Assembly (NCBI GenBank): GCA_963966185.1
Contig: CAWZYM010000283.1
Location: 2,242,501 to 2,306,500, forward strand
Source: Rhabditoides inermis
Taxonomy: Eukaryota > Nematoda > Chromadorea > Rhabditida > Rhabditidae
Direction: 5' to 3'
DNA length: 64,000 nt
Positions within the stretch are counted from its first letter, which is position 1, and each line of letters starts with the position of its first letter. Made by a program: the position numbers and the translations under genes. The notes beneath the pieces are model-generated. The model had not been told where the DNA came from and did no database searches. It was given only the letters and a program-made list of their open reading frames with translations. Shown here piece by piece: positions 1 through 10,023 of the stretch.

Positions 1-633
1 CCGTGCGCGGTCACGAACTGAACCATGCCGCTGGCACTGCAAGGAGGTATCGATCGGTTATCGATTGAGAGTGAAAGCGAGAGAGAGAGAGAGAGCGAGA
101 GAGAGATAGAGAGAGCGAGAGAGGGAGAGAGAGGGAGAGAGAGAGAGAGAGAGAGACTCGCCCATGACTCTCCTCCATCGGCACATTCCACGTGTGCACG
201 AAGGTGAGTTCATTGTAGACGTCTCTCTCCTCAGTGGGCGCAGCAGGTACAGGGGGAGGGGTCTCCTCGGCCTCCCTCCGCCGCTCCTCCCGCTCCTCCT
301 CCTCCTAGAAGACGTTATGAAATCTTTTCAGAATGTCTTCAAAATGTCTTCAGACTATCCTAGAAGACGTTCGGTGAAAGTGGAATGGAAGGTTGCGATC
401 AGAACTTCGTTTAGATTGACGGTCGTAGTTTGTTAGATCGTATTGGTTCATGATCGCGATGAGTGATGGTGGTTTACGGGTAGATAGAGATGAGGAGAGA
501 GAGGGAGGGAGGGAGAGAGAGAGGGAGAGAGAGAGAAGGGAGGGAGGGAGAGAGAGGGTTGCGGGACCAGATCGAGCATGTCGGCGACGACAATGGCCGC
601 CAGCATGTCCGCCTCGTCGGGTGGACCGTCCAT
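1..633 (-). CDS. MATH-BTB (BATH) gene, first copy, 5' exons only
   Basis: Only the N-terminal exons lie in the window, because the gene runs leftward off the edge. Exon 2 (about 160-304) encodes a Glu/Arg-rich lead followed by ERDVYNELTFVHTWNV, the start of the MATH-like domain. The next exon (up to about position 45) reads GMVQFVTAHGPVYYQW. A possible first exon starting at 633 (MDGPPDEADMLAAIV) joins in phase but with a weak donor (CTG/GTCCCG), so the start is uncertain. The intron after exon 2 uses a GC donor (GCGAGT), and codon phase is kept only if this donor is used. The sequence is nearly identical to the copies starting at 16953 and 35002. Confidence 0.75.
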
Positions 634-932
634 CGCGGTGAGAGAGGGTGGAATGGGGAGGGAAGGGAGGAGAGGGGGGAGGAAGAAGGAGAGGAAGTGT
701 CTAGACAACACTTGTTGGCTCAGAGTAACCAAGTCGTCTGCAAGTCCGCCCCGACGTCGACTCTTTCCACATTTCACGTTTCATGTGTTGAAGTAACGAC
801 ACTTTCTCACAAGAGACACATGCAAATACAGTTTCTCACAAGAGACAAATGGAGCACTATTCGCAACTCATTTTATTCGACCATCACGCATTTTAACATC
901 TGTTGTAATTGTCCATTTCTTTCAAGTTTTAA

Positions 933-1112
933 TGGATGTTCGTGATACGGCTCTGCAATCAATCGATATTCAATCGATATTCGATAATCAATCGATACCA
1001 TGGGTTTCGAATTTGCATTGGAGAAATCCGAAATGTAAACGCGTCTCTGGGATATGGAAGAACGTGTTGATTACATTGCCGCGTTGTTGCCGAAAGAACC
1101 TCCAGTCACTTT
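933..1112. pseudogene. Chimeric joint: BATH last-exon scrap fused to GYF-gene exon 7 scrap
   Basis: Bases 933-1000 match the last-exon region of the divergent BATH gene (about 35390-35460). Bases 1003-1112 match exon 7 of the GYF coiled-coil gene (5527-5620), including the encoded DMEERVDYIAA. The exon copy is broken, since CAA in the real exon is TAA here. The same joint is found in unit 2 at 17253-17432, so it existed before the unit duplicated. It looks like a recombination breakpoint. Confidence 0.75.
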
Positions 1113-1156
1113 GCATCCATACGCATTCTGCGTTGATTTACACATGATAAGGGTGG

Positions 1157-1194
<38 letters not shown>

Positions 1195-1197
1195 TAG

Positions 1198-1842
1198 GCC
1201 TTCATGGACCACCGTCTTCCTCTGGTGTTCCTGAATCTCGTCTGGTCTTCGGAGCAAGTGGCCCGCAGTGACTGGGACTACTGGCAGTTTCTGCCCACAC
1301 TCAAGGCGATTCGGGGACGGAGGCTGTTGCGGAGGACCGAACAGCATGTGCGTTGTGCATTCAGTATCAGAGTGGGAACTTCATTACTAGAGTACTAGTA
1401 CTAGTGCGTATGTAGTAGTACTAGTGAAATTTAGGTACGAGAGTACGAGAATGATAACTGACAAGATTGTTTGTAGGAGGATCTGAAAAAGTGCTACCGA
1501 ATCATGGAGCTGACGGAGAATGGATGTCGGAAAGCTGTAGCGTGCGTCCACAACTCTCTCTCTCTCCTTCTCTCCCTCTCTCCGTCTCTCCCTCTCTCCC
1601 TCTCTCTCTCTCTCTCCTTTCTCCCTGTCTCCCCCTTTCTCTCTTTCCTTGCTCATGTAACTATCGTTTACTCATGAAAAATCTCTTTTAGTGACAGCAT
1701 CCTTGCCATTTCGTTTCAACAGAGGAGAGAGTACTATCATCTCTACTTCAACTCTCAGACCTACATACAACAAGACAATCTTTCCAGTGGAATCGATATG
1801 TTCAATGGCCAACCCGAAAAACCACTGACTGGAATTCGATGA
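1198..1842 (+). CDS. Unrecognised gene piece, three exons (unit 1)
   Basis: Three plausible exons lie here. 1198-1347 encodes AFMDHRLPLVFLNLVW and continues without a stop. 1477 to about 1550 encodes EDLKKCYRIMELTENGC and contains several Cys residues. 1692-1842 ends in QPEKPLTGIR and a stop. The first two join in phase, and each has AG before it and GT after it. No start codon or upstream exon is clear, so this may be the 3' remnant of a gene cut by the rearrangement at 933-1112. The family is not recognised. It is repeated at 17518-18174. Confidence 0.4.
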
Positions 1843-1939
1843 AATCCATAAAAGTTGTTTCTGCCACAGCCAATAACGAATAACATTGTAGTTTGTAGTT
1901 ATGTATCATGCATATCCGGATGTAGCATTTTCCATCTAA

Positions 1940-2187
1940 AAGAACTATCGCTCTTGCTAGAGCGTGCTCGCAAATAGCGTAAACCCGGCGCGAATTGGAC
2001 ACTGTGGGGTCAGATAGGTGCGGCGCGGGTTTGATTCGGTGTCTTCAGTAAGGGTCAATTCAGGCCTGAATCTGAGTGTGATGATCACAGGCGATGATGT
2101 CTACTGACTTACAACGCACGGACCCAAAGGACCGCAACTCCCGAGGGCGCCTGGTCTGATACAGATTTTGAAGACACATTGTTATAT
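1940..2187. repeat. Long inverted repeat, left arm (unit 1)
   Basis: This arm matches the reverse complement of 11401-11640 over about 215 bp, sharing words such as AAACCCGGCGCGA, GATGATCACAGGCGATGATG and CTCCCGAGGGCGCCTGGTCT. The pair brackets 9.2 kb containing the GYF and chemoreceptor genes. The same pair exists in unit 2 (18272-18518 and 29815-30045). Confidence 0.85.
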
Positions 2188-2653
2188 ATTTTGTACACTA
2201 GAAAGTGGGATAAGCGTTTGCGATTGGGGAAAAGTGGCAAAACAGTCACAGAAAGTCTTTTGATTATGTAAGATGCTCATCCTCAGCTTCTTTCTTAGTG
2301 AATTACGAATCAAAAAAGAGACCACCTGTCTCAAAACATACAATATGACACAATCACACTCTCACAATCCAACTAGAAAATCTAGAACGACTAGAATTTT
2401 ACTAGAATTCCACTGAGAAACCGTGAATTTTCGACTGGAGTTCTAGTAGTTTTCAACTAGACAGATGAGCAAGTTCCAATAGGAATTTTACTAGAATTCT
2501 ACTAGGATTTCACTTTTTGAATGAAATAATGGTCCCATTGCGAAAACAAAGCTGTCTACCGTAACATTACCTTGTTTTTTCACTGTTGTTTCATTTGTTG
2601 TTTTCTAACGTTGTGAATCATTTTTGATATTTTATAGGTGTAAGTATATGCAA

Positions 2654-2659
<6 letters not shown>

Positions 2660-2743
<84 letters not shown>
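2660..2743. repeat. (TA)n microsatellite
   Basis: An uninterrupted TA tract of roughly 42 repeats. The same place in unit 2 (about 20523-20573) has a shorter tract, so it has changed length since the duplication. Confidence 0.95.
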
Positions 2744-2746
<3 letters not shown>

Positions 2747-3354
2747 AAGCGCGACTGCGTCTAGTGATGGATCGTCGGCGATAGGAGATCAACAATGCAG
2801 TCTAATCGTGAGTATTACGTTGTTTGTTCTGTCAATTTTTGAATCGTGTGTTCTTGTGAATGTCGAATAGTGGATTCCATATTTTCTCGAAAATGTGCTT
2901 TCCAGAGTCGCTGTAATGGGAGCAGAATGAAGGGGACATTATCAAGATCAAGCATCAAGATTCCAAGAAAAGTTGTCTGCGTCTGGACCTGGACCACTAA
3001 CCACTAAACAATTAAAAAATGTGAATGTATATCATACAACCTACGATGAACGGACCGGACCACGATTTGACTGCTATATGTGATATACGTTTGCTACTTA
3101 ACAGGTTACTATTCAATGTGCGTGAATATGCAAGCGAAAAAGGCATCGATCGGATACGAAAACAGAAAATTCAAATGAACCGCCAAAATGCGGCCTGCTG
3201 GAATTCCAGTGAGAAAACGCTGGTATTCTAGTAGGAAAACGCTGGAGTTCCAGTCGAAAAAGTTCGAATTTCCCCACTGGAATTTTACAACTTTTCCGAG
3301 TAGAGGTTACCGAGAATCCGTGAACGTGAGTGAATGTTCACGCGGTCATCCATC

Positions 3355-3513
3355 ATGAGGCCCTATTATACTTTCACGCTGACGCTGACGCTCCCGTGCA
3401 AAAGATGCAACTATTGATTTCGTTGACGCAGCGTGTTTAAAATCGATATGTGCATCTTTTGCACGGGCGGATCAGCGTCGCGTCAGCGTCAGCGTGAAAG
3501 TATAATGGGGCCT
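3355..3513. mobile_element. Small MITE with GCTGACGCTGACG inverted ends
   Basis: The left end reads GGCCCTATTATACTTTCACG and is followed by GCTGACGCTGACGCTCCCGTG. The right end carries the reverse complement, ending in CGTGAAAGTATAATGGGGCC. The inner arms CGTGCAAAAGATGCA and TGCATCTTTTGCACG also pair. Unit 2 keeps only the left half (21266-21340) and then differs. The element is non-coding. Confidence 0.7.
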
Positions 3514-3640
3514 ATTCCCCCTTCATTCCTTATTCGCCCCGAGGCAACTTGCCCCGAGCGCCGCCTCTTCATGTTGTCTTCCGGTTGTTTCCCGCCTACA
3601 CGCTGTTTGTGTGCGCCTGGTATCGATTGCTGGTGAAGTT

Positions 3641-3822
3641 GCGGTCAGTCTCTTCGAAACACTCCCGAATGCCTCCCAAACACTTCGGAATTGCCTTTCG
3701 AATCGCCCCCAGAACACTCCCGAATCGCCTTCGGAATACTCCCGAACACTCCCGAACACTTCGGAATGCCTTGCTATGCCTTCGAAACACTGCCGAATGG
3801 CTTTCGAAGAGACTGACCGCGT
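3641..3822. mobile_element. MITE with GCGGTCAGTCTCTTCGAAA inverted ends
   Basis: The ends GCGGTCAGTCTCTTCGAAA and TTTCGAAGAGACTGACCGC are perfect inverted repeats enclosing a run of CGAATGCC/CGAACACTC words. The flanks repeat GTGCGCCTGGTATCGATTG on both sides (3610 and 3821), a longer than usual direct repeat. Relatives lie at 25886-25984 and 48390-48506. Confidence 0.75.
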
Positions 3823-4232
3823 GCGCCTGGTATCGATTGGTGGTGAGAAGGAGGACAAGGCCGGTCCTGCTTTCGCATGCTAACACGTGCCCTCTCACTG
3901 TGTCAACTTCATCACTCCACTCCACTGTTCGTTTTATTGATTTGATGACCGCATCGCGATAAGGCGAGATTGTGTTACGCACAGTAGTTTTGTTGATGCG
4001 TTTTGTGGCACAATCGCGTGTGTTTTACAATGTTTGTCATTACAGATCACTCTTGCGCTTGGAATTGATGAAACATGTCTGACCCCACTAGGTGAGTGTT
4101 TATATATGTATTGATAAAAAATAAACATTAACAATGTTCAGTTCGGTACAACTAGAAAAGCAATTTTACTACGAGCTGAATGAAGGGACTCAGTGAGTGA
4201 TTTGACTACTTTCGAAACTGAAAAGCCATGTA

Positions 4233-4829
4233 TAGGGTATCCCCCCGGTTCACGGTACGGCAACCATCTCTCCGCATACTTTCCAGACATCATTTCATCA
4301 CATTTAGCCGCGCTATCGGCCCGCGCAAGACCATTCGATCGCGCGAATCGCGCGCTTGGCGGTCTGATTTTAAGGAAATAAGGGACATTTGCAAGTCTAA
4401 TGAAGCAGAGTTTTTCATCTTCTAGAGCTTATAACTCCTTTCGGAATTAATGAATCTTCACAGAAATTCAACTCCGGCTGCATGACAGTATTCCCTAGAG
4501 GACTGTTTTTTCCCGATTTCGGAATTTCGTTTTTGTTACATTGATATCGCTTGAAAAACTCTGATTTTCAGTCTCTTATATAGGGGAAATCTAGAAAATT
4601 TTATAACTCTCTTTAAAATTGTGCTCCAGCTCCCAGTTTTCGAGGAAGTGTGCCCCGATAGTGTATCTAGAGGACTGTTTTTCAACGTTGTGAAATTTTT
4701 TCTGATTTTACCGTTTTTTGGACAAGAGTCCCCCAAAAACGCTGGATTTGCATAAAATTCTCGTCATTTCGCATTCGTCTGACCGACCGCCGTTAATTCG
4801 CGTACCGTGAAAATGGGGGATACCCTTTA
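4233..4829. mobile_element. TA-flanked MITE (TAGGGTATCCCCC family) in GYF intron 2, unit 1
   Basis: The left end is TAGGGTATCCCCCCGGTTCA and the right end reads GAAAATGGGGGATACCC. It is about 600 bp with no coding capacity. It shares inner sequence (CATTCGATCGCGCGAATCGC) with the copy at 13753-14345, where TA duplication can be shown. The same insertion is present in unit 2 (21891-22490), so it predates the duplication. Confidence 0.85.
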
Positions 4830-5690
4830 GAAACATACATTCTAATATTTTGTCGATCAGGCATGAAATATGATGCTCTCTCTTTCAGTGGTCCCTTCTC
4901 GGAGGTGCAAATGTTGGGGTGGTACCGACACTCATATCTGCCCAGTCATCTCATGGTGACATGCAAGCGGGGAAAGCAAGTCCTCTATGAACTGAGCATC
5001 GGTGAGTGTTTTTGATTTTGTTTTGTTTTTCATTTCAACGTTTTTTTTCTCACTGTGTTATACTGAGACGAAAAAGGATGTGTGTGTGAGAGAGAGAGAG
5101 ATGTTCCAGAGTCACTAGCTGCCGTCAACCCCTCCAACCCCTTCATTGTCTTGCCAGGAGAGAGAACTGTAGTGGAGAGGATCGATCATTTGGTGAGTAC
5201 ATTGTTATTGTATTACAGCTTCAATACTTGTTTTATACTATTTCTGTGTTTTTTCTTTAGGTCACTAGATTCAACGCGCAACACAGCAAATTGTCGAAGT
5301 TGGACCAGTTCTATGCGACTATGGTGGAGGCATTTGAAGAGGTTTGTCTATTTGTTCAGTATATTTTGAGAATCTGTACATAATTCAGGCGCAAGGTGTC
5401 AAGTTCGAGGAATCTCTACGAGAGAAGCTTCTCAACTTCACCATCAAGCAACCACTCCAACACACCTTTGCTGCACTGGTGAGTGCAGTTTCCATTGTTC
5501 ATTTCCCACTCACACTTTTTGTTTCAAATTTGCATTGCAGAAATCCGAAATGCAAACTCGTCTCTCGGATATGGAAGAACGTGTTGATTACATTGCCGCG
5601 TCGTTGCCGAGAGAACCTCCAAATGTCGTGACGGTGAGTCAAAGAGATGGGCAGAAAGAATGTGGTAGAGACAGGGATAGAGAAAGGGAG

Positions 5691-5732
<42 letters not shown>

Positions 5733-7057
5733 TCCAGGAACTTCTTCCTTCGACCTCATTTGGAGACGTTGACGGACTCCGCAAGCTGCGCGAGGAGGTG
5801 GGACCAAAAAAGGCGGAGTCTCTCAGCGTCTGCCAACTACATGACATCACCAATCATCTTCTGTCGCTGGAACAGGTATGTACGTACCCGAATACGTTTA
5901 TACGAATACATAAAGGGTTCACGAGGTTTTCGGTTTCAGAAGTACTGCCGCTGTAACGGAGAGGTGCAGGGTCTGAAAGCGAAGGCGGAAAACCCCGAGT
6001 GAAAGGCCCCTCTGGTGCAGGTCACAAAAGACATGGCCGCACTCGAACAGAAGTTCCGGGTGCTCAACGGACAGCTGTTCTCTGTGAGCGGTGCGAAGAT
6101 CGGAGGAGACATCGTCAAAATGGTGAGCGTCTCTCTCTCCCTCCCCCTCTCCCTCTCTCTTCCTGGACAAGTGTCTTCCAGAATAAGCGGCTCGACTTTC
6201 TCTCCTCCGAGCTCTCTACCCTGAGGGAGAGTGACCACGGCAAGCTGACCGCCTCGCTGGACCAGCTCAAGAAGGACCAACAACTGCAGGAAGAGGTGAT
6301 TAACTGATCTGATCAACTGATCTGATCAACTGATCACTGTTCAGCGCTGGAAGACCCTCAACTTCCAACTGTCTGCGGCAACTGGAGCCAAACTGGGTGT
6401 GCGGATATCCGAGATGGTAACACTTTTATTCTTTCATATCTTGTTTCGAAACGGTCGGATTGTTGCATTACAGCAGCAAATGACTTCCATAACTAACGTG
6501 AAACGTATTGAACGGATTTATTGTTTCATCAAGAATAATATTAGCCGCTTAGTGATTTCATTTACGATTACACTAACGGTCGGCGTGAAATTTCACGTGA
6601 TTTGCAGAGCAAGCAGCTCGACTCTCTCACTGCCAGTGTGGAGGAGGTGAAGAAGGGAGGAGGAGGAGGAGGATCGGGTAAATATGTTTTGTTACTTTTT
6701 TTGTCTCTTATCATCAAAATAAACTATTTTAAGACCTGCGCGAGACGGTGAATCAGCTGCGATCGGAGCAAGCTGGCTTGGACCAACGGTTCAGGACGTT
6801 CAATGGACAACTAGCCTCTGTCAGCGGGCCGAAGATAGGGAAGGAGATCAAGGATTTGGTGAGTTGTTGTTATTTGATAATGTCCTTTTTCTTTTGTTCT
6901 GTCCCCCCTCACTTTCATTGCGAGAGAGAGAGAGAGAGATGCCTAAATTAGGAGTGTTCTATTCTAGAGAAATGACCTGGACCAGATGCACCAATCTATA
7001 TTGGAGGTAATCAGCATCAACAACAATGTAACGATGGCACAGGTTGAAGTGATGGTG

Positions 7058-7061
7058 AGCC

Positions 7062-7130
<69 letters not shown>

Positions 7131-7136
7131 AGAGAT
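7058..7136. repeat. (GA)n microsatellite in last intron of the GYF gene
   Basis: A near-perfect GA tract directly follows the donor GTGAGC. It represents dozens of similar GA/CT tracts in introns across the window (for example 77-155, 5695-5730, 11803-11872, 13553-13656, 14640-14706, 16080-16150, 30210-30300, 34140-34190, 44555-44585, 49850-49890). Confidence 0.9.
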
Positions 7137-7238
7137 AACGTTCAATTTCAGAAAACCGACATTCACCGTCTCTCTTCTCGAGTGAACAATCCAGTGAGCA
7201 AATGCAAAGAGGAAGAGCCGGCTTTCGACCCCAAGTAG

Positions 7239-8278
7239 CTCTCTCCCTACAGTTATGTGACCTTTTTCTTGTTTACAATCTACGACTGGGTATATACTCA
7301 TCATTCAACTCCTTATACGTGTCAGATCTCCGGTACGATCGCTTGATAACATGTTTCCTCTTCTTTTCACGTATACTTATTTTGATGATTTTGATGTGTA
7401 TACTTTGATAAATGATGACTTCGCATATTTTCCCGTACAACGTTGACAGATAAGACATGCAAAACAACTCGTGAACTATTGAAGGTGCGCAATAGAATAG
7501 AAAGAATCGCCACCGGCATACCAACTTGTGACATTCACAGTGCGACTTTTGTTCTGAAAGATTCTTGGAAAAGATACACAGGCTAACAACTAACACAGAT
7601 TAACACAGACTAACAGACTAACAATACGTTTTATTTCGAAAAATCGTGAACTGGTTGCAGTTGAGCCTCCCCTCACAGCGTAATCTCTTCCTCTCTCCCC
7701 TCTCTTCCTGTCCGGACAGTCTTCCCTTTCCTGCCCGCCCAACTCTCTCGCAACTGTCCGAAGTAGATGTCGCCCGCGTCTCGCGTCTCCAACAGATGCG
7801 CTGGCGGCTGCGTGCACGCGGGCCTTCTAAAACCCAGAAGACGTTGGATCAGAAGACGTCAGATCAGAAGATATCAGTTCAGAAGACGTCAGATCAGAAG
7901 ACGTCAGATCAGAAGAAGTCAGATCAGAAGACGTCAAGCTAGAACACGTCACCCACCGTGTCACCACGTTGATGATCCGTTGGATGATGATCTGCCGATC
8001 GCGAAGGCAGCTCGTATCGGCTATCAACACACAGTCGATCATTCTCAAACAGTTCTTACAGTTCTGATCTGACGTCTTCTGAACTGACATCTTCTGATCT
8101 GACGTCTTCTGGGTTTCAGAAGGCATATTAACCTTTAGAATATTTTTGGTAGTTCAGTTTGTATTATGTGAGAATATACTGGTGTTTAGTTTTAGTGTTT
8201 CATTCAAAGACATAGATTGGCAAAATTGACAACTCCGAACAGATGACAAATTACTTTTAGGGTCATAAAAAACAAATC
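7239..8278. other. Gene-free stretch between GYF and chemoreceptor genes (unit 1)
   Basis: No supported gene is seen. The 3' flank of the GYF gene is followed by a block (about 7630-7820) with open reverse-strand reading (ASVGDARRGRHLL) that is kept in unit 2, but no family is recognised. A short-period inverted repeat lies at 7822-8125. Confidence 0.45.
7822..8125. repeat. Inverted array of AGAAGACGTCAGATC words
   Basis: The left side repeats AGAAGACGTCAGATC about six times (7838-7937). The right side (8060-8120) repeats the reverse complement, and the outermost words GCCTTCTAAAACCCAGAAG and CTTCTGGGTTTCAGAAGGC pair. In unit 2 the left side is kept (25637-25735) but the right side is missing, and a different MITE follows. 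Confidence 0.8.
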
Positions 8279-10023
8279 TCACATCACATACAGGAGTTCA
8301 AGCGAACAGAGAATGAAGTTTACAGCGTGTCTGTCGTCTCTGTAAAATCACTGTTTTCTCTCCCTCTCTCTCCCTGTCTCTCTTCCTCTCTCTCCCTGTC
8401 TCTCTCTCTCTGTCTCTGTCTCTCTGTCTCTCTCTCTCTCTCTCTCCCTCCCTCTCTCGCTTTCACACTCACCTGACTAAAAAGTATGGAATGAACACAA
8501 AAGAGAAGAGCAGCGAGAGGAAAACTCCCATCCATACAAAGAGTCTGCGCATCAACTGAACGATTATGTGATTGCATGTTTGTTTGTTCACTTGTTTACC
8601 TTCAGCACAAACAGGTTCTCGCTTAACTGGTAACGTATCGAAAGCGAGTAATCGGACTGAAAAGTCAGTTATATCTTTGAAGATTTAAATATATAGTTAG
8701 CCACAAACACGGGATGAAAATGTAACGCTAGACTACAAACCACATACAAATTAAACTATTAACAATAACAAAAAAATTAACTAGTATTAACCCACATAGT
8801 CAAACTGCATGCGGGGCAGACATCTCTTTCCCATGCTCACATCCAGGTTGTAGATGTTCAGTCGACGAACGATGCGCTCATTGGATGAAATAAGGAGCGA
8901 GATCAACTGGAAACGTTTATCGAATTTTTCTAAAGACACCGCTGATTTTTTTTCCATTCATCACCAAAAATGTCCGGTATATCCCCATTTTAGATATTTA
9001 GTGTATGCGTCAGTGCGATAGTTTTCGATCTTCCTCGCTTGCAGTTCGAATTACGGTGCCATAACCGTCTGCCTCTCTCGTTTTGCTGACTCTCCGTCTT
9101 TCTCTGATCTACCCCACCGCGCGCAACTTATTGCGAGCAAAAAATTATTAGCGACTCACGACTATTATGAAAGTGGCTGCCGCAGTGGCATATGAGAGAA
9201 CGAATGTGAGACCGACAGCTTCTGAAATGACTCGTTCAGTATTGCGGATGAGAACGTATGTACCATTGAGTATGAGCAGAGTGATTGCGCTAGAAATGAC
9301 GAGGTTGAGAAGAATGAGAATGATTGAAATGAACAATCGCCGATGCCTTTCATAGTCGTGAATGAGGACAGTGGAGAGAAAACGCTGAATTGGGAAGTAA
9401 AAGTATCATACAATTATTGTTTAATAAAGTACAAAGTGCGTAAAGAGTTCATTCACGTGCGAAGTGCAGACATGCTTCATACAATAAAATAAACATGTTC
9501 TCGCCTCAGAAATGAAGAATGGGAAGCCATTAGTGTGAAAGACCGGGAATAAGACCCGTATAATGAAAGTACTACGGACGGATTATCTGTAAAAGTATAA
9601 TGTACACGAAAACATCAGAAAAAATTGTTTTTGCATACCTTCAGAAGTCTTCGGATCATGTTGAAAATGCATGAGTTTCAATCTTGAAATGGAATTTGTT
9701 ATGATTAATACAATATTAGCGTATGTGAGAGCCTAAACATAGTCATAAATATATCGTTAAACCAACTCCTACCTTGAGATTCGCATGAAACTGTGTGCTT
9801 TCGAAAAACAGGTAAAATGTGAATAGTGATAAAATTATGGTGACAACATTGAAGATTTTCTGTAAAATATTATATGTATCGTCTCAATGTAAGCAGGTAC
9901 ACTGCCAATCAAGATTACCTCAACAAAGTAAATCACTTGGAACCAATAATAGTATCCGCTCTCTTGAGCCAGGTTATCGTCGCATAAAACTGGGAGCCAG
10001 TAAGAAGACGAGTTGAAAAACAT
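8279..10023 (-). CDS. Sre/Sra-type seven-TM chemoreceptor, unit 1
   Basis: About nine exons run leftward from ATG at 10021-10023 to TGA at 8279-8281 and can be joined in phase. In order they give an extracellular start (MFFNSSSYWLPVLC), TM1 (WFQVIYFVE), TM2 (KIFNVVTIILSLFTFYLFF), TM3 (ALTYANIVLIITNSI), then RFLSTVLIHDYERH at the TM3/TM4 loop, TM4 (LFISIILILLNLVISSA) and TM5 (VGLTFVLSYATAAATFIIV). These are followed by YSLSIRYQLSENLFVLK, a long TM6 exon (VFLSLLFSFVFIPYFLV) and a last exon ending LCSLELLYVM. The LS-x-RYQ-x-x-EN motif and the DYE motif are hallmarks of Sre/Sra superfamily chemoreceptors of nematodes. These act in sensory cilia, and the ligand is unknown. The exon around 9510-9585 (SLYGSYSRSFTLMASHS) is the least certain. 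Confidence 0.8.

Larger units (their letters stand above)
1843..4074. other. Gene-free stretch with repeats (unit 1)
   Basis: No convincing gene is seen. The stretch holds one arm of a long inverted repeat (1940-2187), a tract of short AT-rich words ACTAGAATT near 2350-2500, a TA microsatellite (about 2660-2743) and two small MITE-like inverted repeats (3355-3513, 3641-3822). A 60-codon open stretch at 3045-3230 is conserved in unit 2, but the duplication is too recent for that to show coding function. Confidence 0.6.
4075..7238 (+). pseudogene. GYF-domain coiled-coil gene, unit 1 copy, with in-frame TGA
   Basis: Fifteen exons join in phase from ATG at 4075 to TAG at 7236: 4075-4091, 4142-4192, 4889-5001, 5101-5192, 5261-5341, 5389-5478, 5541-5633, 5738-5875, 5940-6122, 6182-6295, 6345-6416, 6608-6677, 6734-6858, 6968-7054 and 7152-7238. 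Exons 1-3 encode a GYF domain (FYYELNEGTHGPFSEVQM, then WYRHSYL), a fold that binds proline-rich peptides. The rest is predicted coiled coil with three internal repeats carrying FNGQL-type and KIG motifs. Codon 246 is TGA (6000-6002) where unit 2 has TGG. Translation would stop at 245 of 470 residues, which removes all three repeats. The copy is therefore probably a pseudogene, or encodes a short GYF protein. Confidence 0.8.

Noticed and set aside
11..199. Many long open frames of alternating Ser-Leu or Arg-Glu
   Set aside because: They are translations of GA/CT microsatellites. They appear on both strands wherever such tracts occur and have no splice or start context.
2580..2795. Tyr-Ile repeat protein over the TA tract
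   Set aside because: It is a pure dinucleotide repeat translation in non-coding DNA.
3045..3231. A short gene encoding MNGPDHDLTAICDIRLLLN
   Set aside because: It is open in both units, but these are recent duplicates. There is no splice context or recognised domain, and its 3' end runs into repeat words.
7838..8120. A CRISPR array (regular AGAAGACGTCAGATC repeats)
   Set aside because: There are no unique spacers, the repeats are contiguous and also inverted, and the genome is eukaryotic.
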